A DNA stretch of 64,000 nt from Nitzschia sp. pyKryTriq1 (Eukaryota; Bacillariophyta; Bacillariophyceae; Bacillariales; Bacillariaceae), in the NCBI GenBank assembly GCA_956465555.1, contig OY101121.1, positions 1,264,722 to 1,328,721 on the forward strand. Reading direction: 5' to 3'. A program made the translations under genes and the position numbers. The notes beneath the pieces are model-generated. The model was not told the origin of the DNA, made no database searches, and saw only the letters and a program-made list of their open reading frames with translations. Shown piece by piece: positions 31,687 to 42,986 of the stretch (its first letter is position 1; every line of letters begins with the position of its first letter).

Positions 31687-34600
31687 TTACTCGCTCAACT
31701 TCGGATTAGCTACCCGACTGAGAGTTGCGCGCTGCTGGTTTAGTTGTCGAGCGATAACAAGGTGCTGCATTTCAGCTCGTCGCAAGAGCATATCCAAGCC
31801 ACGCCATCGCTCTTCGTGAACAATCACACGAGCGGTGCTTTCCGAAGTGCCACACTGCTTTTCTAGTTGAGCACTGAATTCTTCTTCGATATTTGGACCT
31901 GGGCTTTGCAGTGGTCTTGGTGATCCCAAAGTACTACACACAGAACGAGGAGACAAAGCAAGACGAGATGGCACCTGAGTCGCACCCACAATGGTCGACA
32001 AGGCCCGAGGATGCGATCGCAAGATTTGAAAAATGTCGCCAAGGGCATTTCGGTCGTGCTTCATTCGGCTCTTCTCAAGATATCGTCGTTTCTGCTCGAT
32101 AGAGAGTGCAGTCCAACTAACACGGGCCATGCGTTTGGCTTCGCTCATAATGCTGCAGTATTGGTGCTCTGTCAATCTTGGAAGTGCCATCAGCTGAAAA
32201 GGAAGTAGCCCGGTTTCCGAGCGATCTGGGCGCAGACATGCTTGGGGCTCGATTTTAATCAGGCGCCGAACCTCTCGGTACGACTTGCCACTTGCAATTG
32301 CAATTTCAAGCACCGATCGTCCGTTCTTGCCATTGTCCTTCAGTAAGCTGGGAGGAGTCTTCAGGAAAAGAATCTCAAGCGAAGTGCGGCCATATTTCTT
32401 CTCGAAAGTCTTCGGAATATACGCAGGCATTGCCGCAGCTACATGGATTGGATAGGTGGTACTTCCTGGGAATGGCAACAGTACCGACTGAGGAGATAAT
32501 TTTACAAGCAGGTGAATCACTATTGGGTGCGTGTCTGGGTTGGATATAGCGCAATGCAGAAGATACTTCGCATGGTGTACCTTTAACAATCCAAATTCCC
32601 CAGAGTACGACTCCCAGATCAAAGTCATAAGACGATTCCACCAGGATGCCATGCCTGGAAATATGCTGGCATCTTGAATGGATGTTACCAGCATGTCCAG
32701 TCGTCTTTGGTCTAACAGCCATGCACCAGATACACGATCTTGGAGATAAAGCCATGATAGAAACTCCGAGGAAACACGAGAAGCTTCGTCCAGTGTTTCT
32801 TCGTTCGAAGCATCTGACACGAGGGATCCATGTCCGATTGCATCAGGGTTAGCCTTCAGCAATTCAAATACCGTCCTCACTTGCTCCCGATCCTGTTCGC
32901 TGGCAACTCGGGTGATGATTATTTCTTGTTCGATGGTCTCCATTTGTTGCCACTCTGACGGCTTGAAAAGACCACGGATTTCCGCGAGAAGTCGCTTATT
33001 CTTCAATATATTTTCCTCGTCGTCACCTCCCCATCTAGAGAGTGCTGCCTGCTGGAACGGGAAAAGTTTTGTCTGCGGATCACGTGATAATAGTGTTCGA
33101 TGATCAAATCCCACAATTGTCTTGATGAACTGCCAGTCTTTCCCTGCAGCGACTGCATGGTGGATCGGCAAGCGATTCTCAAATCTTCGCCAAACAAAGT
33201 GACCATTGTTCCTTCCGACGATCATCATTTTCAAAACCTTATCTGGAGTATATGAAGCTTCTTGACTTTTGCCTGCCTTCCATCCAGAACATGCAGTGTG
33301 TATCGGGAGTGCGCCAGATATTGGATGTTCCTTGTGTCGAGAAAAAGGAAATACAGCAACAATCAGCTCAATGATTGAAGGTGGGCACGCTGGAATAGAG
33401 AGTGCTACATGCAGTAGGTGCTGGCTTTTCAGGCCGGTAGGATCTCTCGTCGATGTGAAGACAAGAAGAAACTTTAGCATATCGAACCACGCTTGGCAAG
33501 ATGGATCCAATGTCTCCTCCCTCTTCCGCATTTCATCGTTGTGTGCTATAGCACGCCGGTTTGTTGAATGAAATCGAATAACTTCCTCACGTACGCAGGT
33601 GCTCCTACGAAATACGCGACCGTCTTGTCGCTTCACCCGCCACGCAAAGCCTGCCTTGTAGTGTTTCATCAGTCCTTGCCGAAGAGCTCGTAGAATCTCT
33701 TTTGGGGGATCTCCCTCATCATATACAGCATGTGTCAGAATCAATTTCAGAAGGGAAAGGGGGTAGTTAAATTGGAAAATGGCATTCACCGCTTTTGAAC
33801 AGAGGGGCAAGTTGTCCGCAAATGCACCAGTCTTTTTTTGTCTACTTGCACCAATCATCTTTTCGACAATGTCTGGGGGTGCTCCTGTTTGTAGAGCCCT
33901 GACGACCAGTTTGTTGTGTTCCTTGGGCGAGATAGATACGCCTTCCGAGTCAATCAGATCCAACAGGAGACCAACGCGCCTCCACTGCTCGTTTTGAGAA
34001 GATTGCCATGTGAGATTTTCCTCGGAATTGAACCCCCATAGCTGACACGTATTTTTTTGATTCTTTACGTCTATCGTGTTGTTTTCAGCAGAATTTTCGA
34101 TGGCTAGTGAAATCGCCGACGTTCCCTTTCGATCAAGAGCTATCAGGGCCTTCGGGCAGCCCGTCACAAGCAACTTCAGTTCTTCATCGTTGCGGTTCCC
34201 TAATACTGCGTGATGAATAACATATCGGCCTGACTTGTCTGGTTGACTTAGTGCCCCATTTTCAATTTTTATCATTGTATTCAAGATGTTCAGAGGCGTC
34301 TTCGTATCTTCCTGCACTGCCAAGTGTAGAGGAGTCCTGCCAACGCCATCCTTCGAAGTGAGGTCGGTGGAAGAAGATTGTTTATCCTTCTTCTGCCCAA
34401 ACAAGATCGTGCTTGATCTGCGAGATTTCTGCGATTCTACTTCCCAGCGATATGATTCAAGTTGTTTTTCAAGCAAGGCCCATCGTTGTTGGTCGATGGC
34501 AGCATGCCAGATTGAAGGATACGATCCGAGATTGCGAAGCGTCGATATATCCAAGTCCTCCTTGATTTTAATTTGCTCCTTTTTGTCTTCAGAAACCCGA

Positions 34601-34698
34601 GAGGCTCTTCTCCGCAATCGTATCTTCGGCATTTGGTCGAGGTTGGGGCCTGGTGCTTCTTGTGCGGAAGTTGTTTGACAAGAGAAGATGTTGATCAC
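31687..34698 (-). CDS. Large ankyrin-repeat-type protein
   Basis: Single exon of 1003 residues. A basic N-terminus (MPKIRLRRRASRV) is followed by ankyrin-like repeats: GVGRTPLHLAVQEDT, DKSGRYVIHHAVLGN, DRKGTSAISLAIEN, then in the middle LLHVALSIPACPPSIIELIV, GALPIHTACS and NRLPIHHAVAAGKDW, and late TTYPIHVAAAMPAY and NGRSVLEIAIASGKSY. Such proteins are numerous in diatoms and usually act as binding scaffolds. No catalytic or membrane domain was seen. The start at 34698 is the longest; the Met at 34632 (MPKIRL) is an equal alternative. The C-terminal helix after HEERWRGLDMLLRRAEMQ (about residue 965) is unassigned. Confidence 0.75.
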   Translation of the reverse strand: MINIFSCQTTSAQEAPGPNLDQMPKIRLRRRASRVSEDKKEQIKIKEDLDISTLRNLGSYPSIWHAAIDQQRWALLEKQLESYRWEVESQKSRRSSTILFGQKKDKQSSSTDLTSKDGVGRTPLHLAVQEDTKTPLNILNTMIKIENGALSQPDKSGRYVIHHAVLGNRNDEELKLLVTGCPKALIALDRKGTSAISLAIENSAENNTIDVKNQKNTCQLWGFNSEENLTWQSSQNEQWRRVGLLLDLIDSEGVSISPKEHNKLVVRALQTGAPPDIVEKMIGASRQKKTGAFADNLPLCSKAVNAIFQFNYPLSLLKLILTHAVYDEGDPPKEILRALRQGLMKHYKAGFAWRVKRQDGRVFRRSTCVREEVIRFHSTNRRAIAHNDEMRKREETLDPSCQAWFDMLKFLLVFTSTRDPTGLKSQHLLHVALSIPACPPSIIELIVAVFPFSRHKEHPISGALPIHTACSGWKAGKSQEASYTPDKVLKMMIVGRNNGHFVWRRFENRLPIHHAVAAGKDWQFIKTIVGFDHRTLLSRDPQTKLFPFQQAALSRWGGDDEENILKNKRLLAEIRGLFKPSEWQQMETIEQEIIITRVASEQDREQVRTVFELLKANPDAIGHGSLVSDASNEETLDEASRVSSEFLSWLYLQDRVSGAWLLDQRRLDMLVTSIQDASIFPGMASWWNRLMTLIWESYSGEFGLLKVHHAKYLLHCAISNPDTHPIVIHLLVKLSPQSVLLPFPGSTTYPIHVAAAMPAYIPKTFEKKYGRTSLEILFLKTPPSLLKDNGKNGRSVLEIAIASGKSYREVRRLIKIEPQACLRPDRSETGLLPFQLMALPRLTEHQYCSIMSEAKRMARVSWTALSIEQKRRYLEKSRMKHDRNALGDIFQILRSHPRALSTIVGATQVPSRLALSPRSVCSTLGSPRPLQSPGPNIEEEFSAQLEKQCGTSESTARVIVHEERWRGLDMLLRRAEMQHLVIARQLNQQRATLSRVANPKLSE

Positions 34699-35179
34699 AG
34701 ATCATGACATGCAGAACAAAGGAAATGGGGTGACAAAAAATAATAAGATCGGCAAGAAAATCTTGGCTCTTGGCGGAAAGCGGGAAAGTCACAAGCTGTA
34801 CCTGGCTGGTACAGTGCTGTATTTACTGTTCTGTACGGTACGTGTGCTGGGTCTACGAGTACTCGGTTCTACCGTTGAGTGAGGAGGAGTGAGTCGTCTA
34901 AAGTATGATTACTCGTACGCACGGACGGATGCGTGCATTCGACATGACGTCATGCGACGGCAGCAGATATCTTCTTAGATACCGGTACTATGACTACTGG
35001 TACTCTGACTGTGAACTATGTTCTCTGATGCAAAATGTTCTCTTATGCAAATCATTGGTCCATGCTCATAACTTGTGATTTTCGTGTGAGTAGTCTACTC
35101 GTACTACTACTACTTGTAGCTACAGAACTGCTTTCGTACTTTCCCCGCAGTCTTCCCAAGCACAATATATTCCTTCGGT
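34699..35179. other. Intergenic region
   Basis: Contains TACCGGTAC at about 34980 and a TACTACTACTAC run near 35100. No gene was seen. Confidence 0.4.
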
Positions 35180-36409
35180 CTACTCTATCCCAACATAGAT
35201 TGATCTGAGCAGGGGAGTGAGTGAAGATGGCTCGGGGTACGAATAAGCGTCCTTGAGACGAACCTCCTCGTCCTCCTCAAGCTTTTGGAGAGACGGAGCG
35301 GACAGAGTATGGGTGATGGAGGCGGCTGACATCATTGCACTGTCCACAACCAAATTGGATGGCCACTCTACGAGATCGCAGCCTTCGTTTGGAATTGTGA
35401 GAGGGGATTGGGGTGGTGTCAAGAGGGGAACTGGAGAGTTCTCGCCACCCATCTTTGATGGCCGTTTCAACTCCTCTGATAGAGCCCTATCCAGCTCCTC
35501 ATCATCGTCGCTTGAAATGGCTTGTGATTCGTCGTCGCGCGTGCTATATCTGTTCGACAGTGGTCGAATGGCATCCATGGCCGATATTCCCAAACTAAGC
35601 TCGGGGAGGCTATCGATAGACTTGAGGAATGATTCTGGTGCAGTGCGCATCCTTTTCGGAGTATCCGCATTTCGACCTGCTTCCGCATTCAATGCTGAAA
35701 GAGTATTCGAAGATAAAACGCGTTTGGCCTTTGGTTCAACTTTGTTCAGACTTGTTTGGGAGCCAATGGCTTCAAATTTCTTCTCGACCAATTGAATCTC
35801 GTGCAGAATACTCTGCTGTGGCAGGATGGGGGGTTCTTCCGTAAGATTCTGTTGCTCATTATCGCTCTCTTCACCATAAGAAGAGCCATCAACTTCGTCC
35901 CCAATAGACTCATCATCAGCTATGATCTCTTCGTCACTTGCTGAATCCTCGTCAGCATTGTCCCCAAGAGACAGAGCGGCTCCTCGAGCTCCCACAGAGC
36001 TGGCTGCGGACGATTCACCTGAGCTGTCATCGGCGGCAGATGCTTCTTCTTGATGCGGGGATAGTCGTTCTGGTTTCGGTCTGACAATCAACACACCGGG
36101 ATTTGTTTCCTGCGTTGTTCGGCAGGAAAACTCAACGACACCGTCCTCGCTGTTAGGACAAGGTTGAGAGTCACTCTTGTCGTGTGCACTGCAGCAGTGT
36201 GGACAAAACTATGCGTACCTTTTCTTTTCTTCTTCCATGTCGTCTTCTTCACCGCTATCAGAACTGAAATCAGAATCTTGATAACCACGACGAAGTCCTC
36301 CAATACAATTCAATTTCACCTCTTCGTCCTCTGTCTCGTCGTCGATAGAGTTTTGTTCTTGGTGGCCGACAAAATCTCTGTTTTGTTTCTCTACAGAAAT
36401 ATTATCCAT
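35180..36409 (-). CDS. Acidic, largely disordered protein, 386 residues
   Basis: Two exons, 36409-36219 and 36149-35180. The donor is AAAAG-GTACGC; the acceptor CTAACAG, with an ideal branch-like CTAAC, keeps the frame and reads KKRS-EDGVVEF. The nearer CAG at 36110 would shift the frame and was rejected. The protein is rich in Asp, Glu and Ser (for example DEEIIADDESIGDEVDG and SSDDDEELDRALSEEL), with a few ordered-looking pieces: PGVLIVRPKP, ILHEIQLVEKKFEAIG and the C-terminal LTPLLRSIYVG. Several SP and TP sites suggest phosphorylation. I do not recognise a family; a chromatin or nucleolar role would suit the composition but is a guess. Confidence 0.6.
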
Positions 36410-36566
36410 TCGGTAAACGTAGTTCAATTTTCTTTTCTTGCTCTCTATTGATCTCGTAAGAGAGGATCAGCTGATCATTGACAAAGGTGGAGAGGAGAGA
36501 CGACAACTCAAAATGTGAGACGCGGGTCATTATTGTTTTCTCGAGGTCTGAAACTAAGAACTCGCA

Positions 36567-36929
36567 CTAAACGAGCGAGCCGATCTGAAATCGTGATTCG
36601 TGATTGACTGTCACGGATTGTGACCTCATCTTTAACTCAACGTTCAACTTCTTCCTGCTTGCATCATGAATGCACCTCTTTTTCGGAAGGATGCCTTTGT
36701 GAAGTGAATGACCATGGGGATGATCGAATCTCAAACCAAACCAAACCAAACCAAACCCAACGCAAGCAAAAGAAGTCGAGGAGAGAAACGCGAATTCACC
36801 GGAAAGCTGGGTCCATAACTTTCCAATGAGAAAATGCGCAAGAGCTGTGACCAAGCAGGCGACGGCGATCACCATATGCCCGTTGGCGACTATTTTCTTG
36901 ACTGCCAAGTAGGGAGCTGCCAGTGGCAT
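36567..36929 (-). CDS. Possible small membrane protein or exon
   Basis: From the ATG at 36929 the frame reads MPLAAPYLAVKK and then a hydrophobic helix (MVIAVACLVTALAHFLIG), which looks like a small organellar membrane subunit. After WTQLSG the frame enters a (TTTGG)n microsatellite (36732-36757 on the plus strand), so the true exon probably ends at a GTGAAT donor near 36814 and the rest is intron. I could not find an in-frame downstream exon. Confidence 0.35.
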   Translation of the reverse strand: MPLAAPYLAVKKIVANGHMVIAVACLVTALAHFLIGKLWTQLSGEFAFLSSTSFACVGFGLVWFGLRFDHPHGHSLHKGILPKKRCIHDASRKKLNVELKMRSQSVTVNHESRFQIGSLV

Positions 36930-36941
36930 ATTGTAATCCAC

Positions 36942-38467
36942 GAAAAAAACGAGCCATGTTCCTCAACGACCGACTTTCGGGTTGAAGAGGACCGTTCACG
37001 GGGAAGAAATCCATCGAAAAGACGAAGTCGGAATGGTGGTCGTCGCGAAATTAATCCCGTTGGTATCTTTGTGTACCAGCTCACAAAATTGAATCATACT
37101 CGATGACCAACCACGACAGCAACAACATGATATAGAACATCTCACGAAATATCAGACGAAAGCGATGTTGCTGAGAAGAAAGTTACTCACATTTCATTGA
37201 TATCCACTGTGTCTTTGCTTTATTTTGTTTTGTGCGAAGTCTGCGGTTGTAGTCCTCGTCTTGCGTTTCAATTTTCAGTCGGTAGTGCTCTGCCGCGGTA
37301 CCCGGGAACATGCCGCTGGATGTGTGCATTGATTCTTCGCTTCTTCTGGCTTTTTCCAAATAATGCAGTAGTGATTGTACTGCAGTCTACCAAACCCACG
37401 CACGAGCGAGGGACCGAAGGTTGGTGACATCGATCATGTCGTTCCTCGATCTGATTTCCAATTGACTGTACATCTCGTTCCACTCTTCGGGGGGCAAAGC
37501 GAACTGAAGGATTTTGTCGTGTTTCTTCTTCGCCAAACAACTCCTATGTACTACTTGTACCGGTGCCAGGTACAGTATACCTGGTACTGTAGTGACGACC
37601 AGGTGACGACGAACGGGCGGCGATCCAGAATGGAATCCAGAAGCCCCCCTTTAGTTTCTACTGTACCGGTACAGTATCGTACGTACGTGTAACGTGTAGC
37701 ACCTGTACCCCACTGTACCGGTAGTTCTGGCCTGGTAGAAGTTCTACACACACGAAATGAATTTCCTCATCAACTTTTGATGCCAACTTCTTGTCTTCGC
37801 CGGCCGTCGCGTGCCTCGAGTCTCGCGTACGCGTGCCGTCGACAGATGACAGAAAATCCATCCCGAAAAGAGAACGAGAAGCCTTCCCGCACGGTATGTA
37901 CTGGTACCAGTACACTTGTACGGACGGTGCTGTGAGGGGTTCTCACGTACCGGTACTCGTGTAGAAAATGAACTGCGTGGCGAGCTCTCAGGAAGTTGTC
38001 AGGCAAAAGGATTTTTTAAGGAACGAAATTAGACCTCGTGCCAATAAATCAAAATCCCCAGTTTCAGTCGGATAAGTCCACAATGTTCGACTTCCGCGAC
38101 CAACCACATTTCAAAAGATCACGGCGGTGCTTGCTACACCGTACACAGTCGATCGGTACCAGTTCCTACGTACCGGTACAGTAGATCGAAAGTCTCCGAA
38201 ATATTATTTTGTACGGTACCGCTACGTACTGTACCGTACATACCGGTACCAGGGTACTTGTACAGTATTCGTACAGTACCTCACTGCGACAGGCTAGGCG
38301 AGCAACGGCCATTTTCGTTTCGTGGTTCTGGACCCTGGACCATGGACCGACGACCACTTGCTGCATTCAAATTGCATTCCTAATCGATCAGCACCCAGCT
38401 AGCAAATAATCAATTGTAGTCTATTCGTAGCAGTCTTGCTCCATCGAATTGACCTTCTTTGTCCAAA
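36942..38467. other. Repeat-rich intergenic region upstream of CSE1
   Basis: About 1.5 kb without a supported gene. GTACCGGTAC-type palindromes cluster at about 37558-37585, 37660-37690, 37716, 37895-37955 and 38155-38280. Short frames on both strands translate these repeats and were not called. Confidence 0.5.
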
Positions 38468-41400
38468 ATGGCTAGTCTAGCTCAAGTGATCGAAGGGACC
38501 CTATCCCCAGTTCCCGAAACCCGGAAAGCAGGTAAGCGAAAGTACAAGTACGCTGTCGGTGGACTACGTACCTGTGGTCAGCCTTTTATCACGCATATTT
38601 CTCGACGGCATCTCACCAGTTTCGATGCCTCCTCCTCTCCTCCTGTCTGTTGTCTGTTGTCTTAGCCGAAGCTCATTTGAATGAAGGGTTGCAGCGTCCT
38701 GAACATCCTCTTGAGGTTTTGAGATTGATTGCGAGTGCCGAAGGGGCCTCGCCAGCCGTCCGACAGGCGGCAGCGGTTCATTTCAAGAACTTGGTGAAGA
38801 ACGGCTGGGACGAATCCAAAGACGAACATGACCGAAAAGGCATCAAAATTTCCCCCGCGGACCGCGATACGATCAAAAATCACCTCGTTGAATTGATGTG
38901 CACAGTTCCTCCAGTCATCCAGGCGCAAATCTCTGAAAGTATCAGTCTAATAGCCGAGGTAGACTTTCCCAAAAACTGGCAGAACTTGCTTCCATCATTG
39001 GTGCAAAAATTGAATTCTCCCGACATGGCGGTTGTGAATGGCGTGTTGACGACTGCAAACTCCATTTTCAAACAATTTCGATACGTTCGGCGCAGCAACG
39101 AGTTGTACGAAGTCATTATTTATTCCCTAGAGCAATTCCAAGAACCACTCCTGCTGCTGTTTGCACAGACAGGAAAAGCGGTGGAAGGATACGCAAATGA
39201 CAAACAGCAACTGGTTCCTCGTTTTGAAGCCCTTCGGCTGATGTGTCGAATCTTCTTTTCGCTCAACTACCAGGATCTTCCCGAGTTCTTTGAAGATCAC
39301 ATTGGAGAATGGATGGAAGAATTCGCCAAGTATCTCCAGTACAAAAATCCTTTCTTGGTAGACGAGGACGAAGAGGACGAGCCCAGTCCGATTGACAAGC
39401 TGCAGACTGCCATTATCGAAAACCTCAAGCTCTATGCTGACAAGGACGAAGAGGTTTTCATGGATTTCCTACCCAACTTTACGACTTTGGTTTGGAATCT
39501 ACTGATCAGTTTGTCTCCCAACCCGAAACATGACTCATTGGTGACCAATAGCATCAAGTTCTTGAGTTCTTTGGTTGAAAAGAAGATGCACAATGCTCTC
39601 TTCCAGGACGAGGCCACCTTGAGACAGATCGTTTCCCGTATTGTCATTCCCAATCTCATGGTTCGGGAGTCCGACGAAGAAAAATTTGAAGAAGATCCGC
39701 AGGAGTACATTATGACTGAAATTGAAGGTAGTGATAGTGAATCGCGACGAAAGTGTAGTCGAGACTTGCTTCGGGCTATGTGCCGCCAATTCGAACAACA
39801 GACTACGGCCATTTGTATGGAACATATCGGTACCATGTTGGCTGAATTTGCTGCAGATAATAGCAAGTGGTCTGCGAAGGATACCGCGGTGCGTGCAGTC
39901 AAGGACCAAGACGAACGAACGGCTGGGTGACTCTTGTATTCTCACTTTTTTTCTTCCTTCCTTCCTTCCTTCTTCTAGATTCATCTCATGTTGGGTATTT
40001 CAATTCGTCTCGAAAGCTACCAAGGGGTGTCTGAACTTAACCCGAATGTGAATCTGATGGAATTTTTCTCCACTCAAGTTTTCCCGGAATTGCAGGACAC
40101 CAATCAAGGTAACCGCCCCATGCTGAAAGCGACCGCGTTGAAGTTCGTATGCACGTTCCGAAAGCAGTTCAGCAAGCAGGACTTGCTTTCTCTCATGCCG
40201 TTGCTGACTACTCACCTATCATCGCAAAGCGTTGTCGTTCATACTTTGGCCGCGTATGCTATTGAGAGAAGTCTCATGACAACGGAGGAAAGCGCCACTG
40301 GTGTCAAGCACTATAAGATTACAAGAGCTGATTTGAGTCCTCTACTCCAGAATCTTTTCACTGGTCTGTTTGCGATCATCGACAACCCTGATTGGAACGA
40401 GAATGAGCACGTCATGAAATGTACCATGCGAGCGCTGTCAAGGGCTGGCCAGGACGTGATTCCAGTGACTGGAATTGTATTCGACAAATTGGCGGCTGCT
40501 CTGGGCCGAGTCTGCAAGAACCCTCGTAACCCGTCCTACAACCATTACCTCTTTGAGTCCATTGCTGCCCTTGTACGAAACTGCTGTTCCAAGGACCCAT
40601 CCATGACGGCCCAATTGGAAGGCTTACTTTTCCCACCGTTCCAAACAGTCTTGCAAATGGACATTCTGGAGTTCACACCCTACGTCTTCCAGGTGCTAGC
40701 CCAACTTTTGGAGTTCCGACCAGAGGGTGCCGGTCTTGGACCAGCGTACACCTCGCTCTTCCCCCCTTTGCTAAGTGCCACGCTTTGGGAAAAGAAAGGC
40801 AACGTTCCCGGACTGGTTCGTCTCCTGCAGGCGTACATCAGGCGCTCAGCAAATGAACCATTGCTTTTGGATAGCCTGAAGCAGATGTTGGGTATTTTCC
40901 AACTGCTCAATGCGTCCACAGCGACAGAAGCCTCTGGTTTTGGGTTGCTGCGTGCTTTGACTACGTATGTGCAGAAAGAGTCGATGCAACCCTTTATTCC
41001 AACAATCTTTCGTCTAGTTTTGACGAAGTTGCAGACTTCAAAGGGGCAGAAGTATGCACCACTTGCCATTTCCTTTTTCGCCGTCTTCACAGGAATTTAT
41101 GGCGGGCAGGCTTTTCTTGATTGCATGAATGAGATTCAACCAGGAATTGGCTTGATTCTGTTGGTCCAGGTTTGGGTCCCCAAACTGAATTTGGTTACAC
41201 ACAACAAGGTCGAAGCCAAGATTCATGTCATTGGTCTTTCTCGACTTCTTTGTGAAACACCTGCTCTTCTCGACGACGAGAATGCCAAGCAAATCTGGGC
41301 GCAGACATTCAAGGGGGCGGTTGTGATCCTGACGACACAGTCTTTCACCTCACAGGATATCGAAGACGACGAAGCCGACACAGAGATCGGGTATGATGCT

Positions 41401-41616
41401 ACATTCACGAAGCTTAGTCTGGCGGCCAAAAAGCCCGATGATCCTTTTGAGAGCGTTGCCAACCCCGTTGCTGCTTTTACTCAAGCGCTGCAGACCTTGT
41501 CGGCGCAACGTCCGGGTGTACTAGGCCCTATCATTCAGACAAGCCTCAACGATGATCCAAAGCTGTTGTCTGGATTTCAGGGAATGGTGCAGCAATTGGG
41601 AGCTACTATTGCATAG
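38468..41616 (+). CDS. CSE1: CSE1/CAS exportin-2 (importin-alpha re-exporter)
   Basis: Importin-beta superfamily export receptor that, with Ran-GTP, returns importin-alpha from nucleus to cytoplasm. Three exons, 38468-38531, 38666-39888 and 39979-41616, join as ETRKA-AEAHL and KDTA-IHLMLG, giving 974 residues, practically the length of human CSE1L (971). The N-terminal importin-beta domain (about 20-95) includes SPAVRQAAAVHFKNLVKNGW, followed by the family's DFPKNWQNLLPSLVQKL, and HEAT repeats run to the end. The acidic DEDEEDEPSPIDKLQ loop matches the CSE1 segment before the middle HEAT repeats. The first donor is GTAAGC, the second GTGCGT. Intron 2 holds a CTTC-repeat pyrimidine tract before its acceptor. 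Confidence 0.92.
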
Positions 41617-41928
41617 GCTGCTTGAAACTTTCTCCGTTCGCGTACGGTGCCCATTTTGCGACGTCTGTCCCTGCGAAGCAACATTTTGCTTGGCAGCGTT
41701 AAACGTCCGCGTTGTGATAGTTTGCTCTTCTACCGTTCTAGTAGAGTCTCCAGAGGTATAGAAAGAGAAACCGCCCTATAACGCTAAGGGTTCCTTTAGT
41801 TTGCTATTATTATCATTTGTTTATCCATGCTACCGGTAGGTAGTAGAGTTCATCTACAGGGATAGCCATCTACCATTAAAAACATCATTGCCGGAAAGTG
41901 TGCGAGCGAGGATTGTGCATTGGGGAGC
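41617..41928. other. Short intergenic region after CSE1
   Basis: 3' flank of CSE1. It contains a CTACCGGTAG palindrome at about 41830. No gene is seen. Confidence 0.4.
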
Positions 41929-42237
41929 CTATCCGTCAAGAAAATCGAGACCCAGCAACAGTTCATCTGATGATTCTTCGGTGGCCACGTTGGCTGCTAA
42001 TGGTCTTGAAGGCGTTGATTTAAATGGACGGAAAGTGACAGCCCCCATTGGTCTGTTTTCCTTTTCGTCTTCGACAATCAGGGTTGGCCGAAACCAGAAC
42101 AGTTTTTTCGTAGGTGGGGCCTTCTCCAGTTTTGTGGGCAAAGAGGTTGCGCGTTTGACGGTGTATGGTCTCGGAACATTATTGGGCCTTGTCATTTGAA
42201 GTGACTTGGCGTGGTTGGTCCTTGTGTTGTAAGTCAT
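41929..42237 (-). CDS. Possible small protein with a KEN-box-like motif, 102 residues
   Basis: The frame from 42237 to 41929 begins MTYNTRTNHAKSL, is basic in its first half (RPYTVKRATSLPTKLEKAPPTKK), contains DEKENRPMG, and ends acidic (ATEESSDELLLGLDFLDG). A basic body with a KEN motif and acidic tail resembles cell-cycle substrates of the APC/C, but at this length the motif can arise by chance. The plus-strand frame 41888-42199 over the same DNA is a competitor, with a less protein-like composition. Confidence 0.35.
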   Translation of the reverse strand: MTYNTRTNHAKSLQMTRPNNVPRPYTVKRATSLPTKLEKAPPTKKLFWFRPTLIVEDEKENRPMGAVTFRPFKSTPSRPLAANVATEESSDELLLGLDFLDG

Positions 42238-42986
42238 GTCTTATCCTTCAATGCTGTTGGCGAAATGTAGACGAATGAAATTGAATAATGTGAGGCGGGA
42301 AGAATCGGAAAGGGTTCGTATTGTTTGTATGTCGATCGATGCTGTCTCTATTACTGTACCGGTACGAGTAACGAGTAGCGACGACCACGACTGACGACTC
42401 CTCGAATATGGCTCGCCAATACACATGCATTAAAAAAATGGATATTTATCGTTATTACACGTTGTTCCATGCAATTCTACCAATCGACAAAATGATGTAA
42501 TAGCAAGGTAATAGCGTCCATTATGCGTCCGTAATAGTTGTAGAATAGTAAAATACATCTTTATTCGCCGTTATTCGCAGTCAGGCTTTGATGGCATTCG
42601 TGCCAAAACCTTTAATAAGTATTATGACATACCGGTACCGTACTGCTAATAATATGTAGTACTACGGTGTCTCTCTAAAAAGTAGATATAGTATTTCTCC
42701 AAACTCTCCATCATTATAGCTACGTACTTCGTAGAGAGTCGAGTAGTAAAGAGCGAAGAAGTCTGCTACTAGAGCAGTAGTAGCCCACAGTAGTTTTGCA
42801 AAAAGTAGGGTTTACATTATCATGAGTAGGCTATTGTGTTCACTTCTAGCAGAGCAAAAGCAGCGAAAAACGGCTGGTCAAACAGATTACCTACTCAATC
42901 CATCAATAATTGTCTCTTAATTTATAGAATGACTTGTAACTGCTCCTTGAGACTACCGGGTACAGGATCATACGACGAGAGACACT
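42238..42986. other. AT-rich intergenic region
   Basis: Contains ACCGGTAC elements at about 42357 and 42633 and many TAGTAG-like trinucleotides around 42740-42790. No gene is supported. Confidence 0.4.

Noticed and set aside
36094-36110. Nearest CAG acceptor for the acidic protein gene
   Set aside because: It would shift the reading frame after the GTACGC donor. The CTAACAG acceptor ending at 36150 keeps the frame and has a better pyrimidine and branch context.
41888-42199. Plus-strand frame of 103 codons
   Set aside because: Competes with the minus-strand candidate 41929-42237; Ser/Val/Gly-rich without motif.
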